A stretch of DNA of 13,123 nt from NCBI GenBank assembly GCA_017438675.1, contig JAFRUW010000039.1:1-13123 (forward strand). Direction: 5' to 3'. Both the position numbers and the translations under genes were made by a program. This stretch comes from Oscillospiraceae bacterium (GTDB lineage Bacteria; Bacillota; Clostridia; Oscillospirales; Oscillospiraceae). Position 1 is the stretch's first letter, and every line of letters starts with the position of its first letter. Shown here piece after piece: positions 12,542 through 13,123 of the stretch. The notes beneath the pieces are model-generated. The model saw only the letters and a list, made by a program, of their open reading frames with translations. It was not told the origin of the DNA and did no database searches.

Positions 12542-12549
12542 TCTTTCGC

Positions 12550-13123
12550 TTAGAAAATCTGACCCGGAAGCTTCAGCTTCACCTTACTGGGAAAGCCCTT
12601 GTCGAATTCCCCGACATCCCCGTCGTCCACATAATAGCCCGCAGGCGTCCGGTAGACCCCTGTGACGGTATCCAGATACCCCGGGATCAGCTCCTTGCAG
12701 AGGAAGAAGGTATCGTCCGCGCCCTCCGGCAGATCGTGGTATTTTATGCCGAACGTCCTGGCATAATCGAACCCGCTTTTGCCGTAGAACCCGATGTTCC
12801 CCTCGAACAGCACGGCGCCGAAGCCCGTTTCCGCTGCCTTTTCAAGGGAATAATCCAGAAGCGCCTTGCCGTAACCCATGCGTTTGAGCTCCGGCGCGAT
12901 GCATATTGGCCCCATGGTGAGGACCGGGACCTCACCGCCGCCGTCACGGTCGATGACGGTCCTCATGAACATGTTCTGCCCGATGATTTTCCCGTCCTTT
13001 TCCATGACAAAGTCCAGCTCCTTCACAAAGGCCGGGTCGTCCCGCAGCACATGTATCACGTAATGCTCGCTGCAGCCCGGGCGGTAGACGTTCCAGAACG
13101 ACTCCCTGACGAGGTTTTCCACC
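12550..13123 (-). CDS. GNAT family N-acetyltransferase, YhbS-like (partial)
   Basis: GNAT enzymes move an acetyl group from acetyl-CoA to an amine; the substrate here is unknown. The minus frame runs to the right edge, so the N-terminus is missing; 191 codons are visible. A GTG at 13122 is in frame, but the residues after it (ENLVRESFWNVYRPGC) already look like the inside of a YhbS-type protein. The acetyl-CoA loop is IAPELKRMGYGKALLD (about residues 75-90 of the visible part), with Lys where the Q/RxxGxG motif usually has Gln or Arg. It is followed by LFEGNIGFYGKSGFDYA, the usual 'FYxxxGF' motif. The remaining C-terminal part (about 70 residues) fits YhbS-like proteins. It converges with the GH3 gene and has its own strong terminator. 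Confidence 0.85.
   Translation of the reverse strand, partial: VENLVRESFWNVYRPGCSEHYVIHVLRDDPAFVKELDFVMEKDGKIIGQNMFMRTVIDRDGGGEVPVLTMGPICIAPELKRMGYGKALLDYSLEKAAETGFGAVLFEGNIGFYGKSGFDYARTFGIKYHDLPEGADDTFFLCKELIPGYLDTVTGVYRTPAGYYVDDGDVGEFDKGFPSKVKLKLPGQIF

Overview
The window looks like a chromosomal segment of a spore-forming gut-type Clostridia, most likely of the Oscillospiraceae/Ruminococcaceae kind. The signs are a moderately high GC content, the spore germination protease gene gpr, firmicute parS sites with a parA-parB pair, a secreted glycoside hydrolase carrying a type I dockerin, and intergenic repeats of a kind I recall from gut Clostridia. The replication origin is probably not far away, because rsmG, parA, parB and parS normally sit beside oriC. 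I found no DnaA-box cluster inside the window.

Layout. Bases 1-7041 are read leftward: mfd (5' part only, cut by the window edge), rsmG, mscL, serS, parB, parA and gpr. A divergent gap at 7042-7318 holds a clear rpsT promoter. From there reading is rightward: rpsT (ribosomal protein S20, followed by two tandem terminators), a membrane-anchored SurA/PrsA-like foldase, and a 957-residue secreted glycoside hydrolase family 3 enzyme with a cohesin-like module and a C-terminal dockerin. After a repeat-rich gap comes a leftward GNAT acetyltransferase cut by the right edge.

How the genes fit together. ParA, ParB and two perfect 16-bp parS sites upstream of parA form the chromosome segregation module; serS follows parB in the same direction. 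rsmG normally neighbours parAB, but here mscL and serS lie between them. The foldase and the GH3-dockerin gene are 76 bases apart, share a strand and probably share a promoter. I infer that the foldase helps the enzyme, or a surface complex it joins, to fold outside the membrane. The GH3 gene has very strong codon bias and is probably highly expressed.

Several likely start codons differ from the longest open frame (rsmG, mscL, parA, gpr, foldase, GH3). The clearest case is parA, whose apparent upstream start is the parS palindrome read as protein. The intergenic regions hold three 7-base-periodic CATTTnn repeat tracts, an inverted pair of double-hairpin repeats at 12281-12454 with compensatory changes, and several hairpin leaders. 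No tRNA, rRNA, CRISPR array, transposase or phage gene was seen, and I found no convincing new multi-gene system. The most interesting items are the repeat families and the foldase/GH3-dockerin pair.
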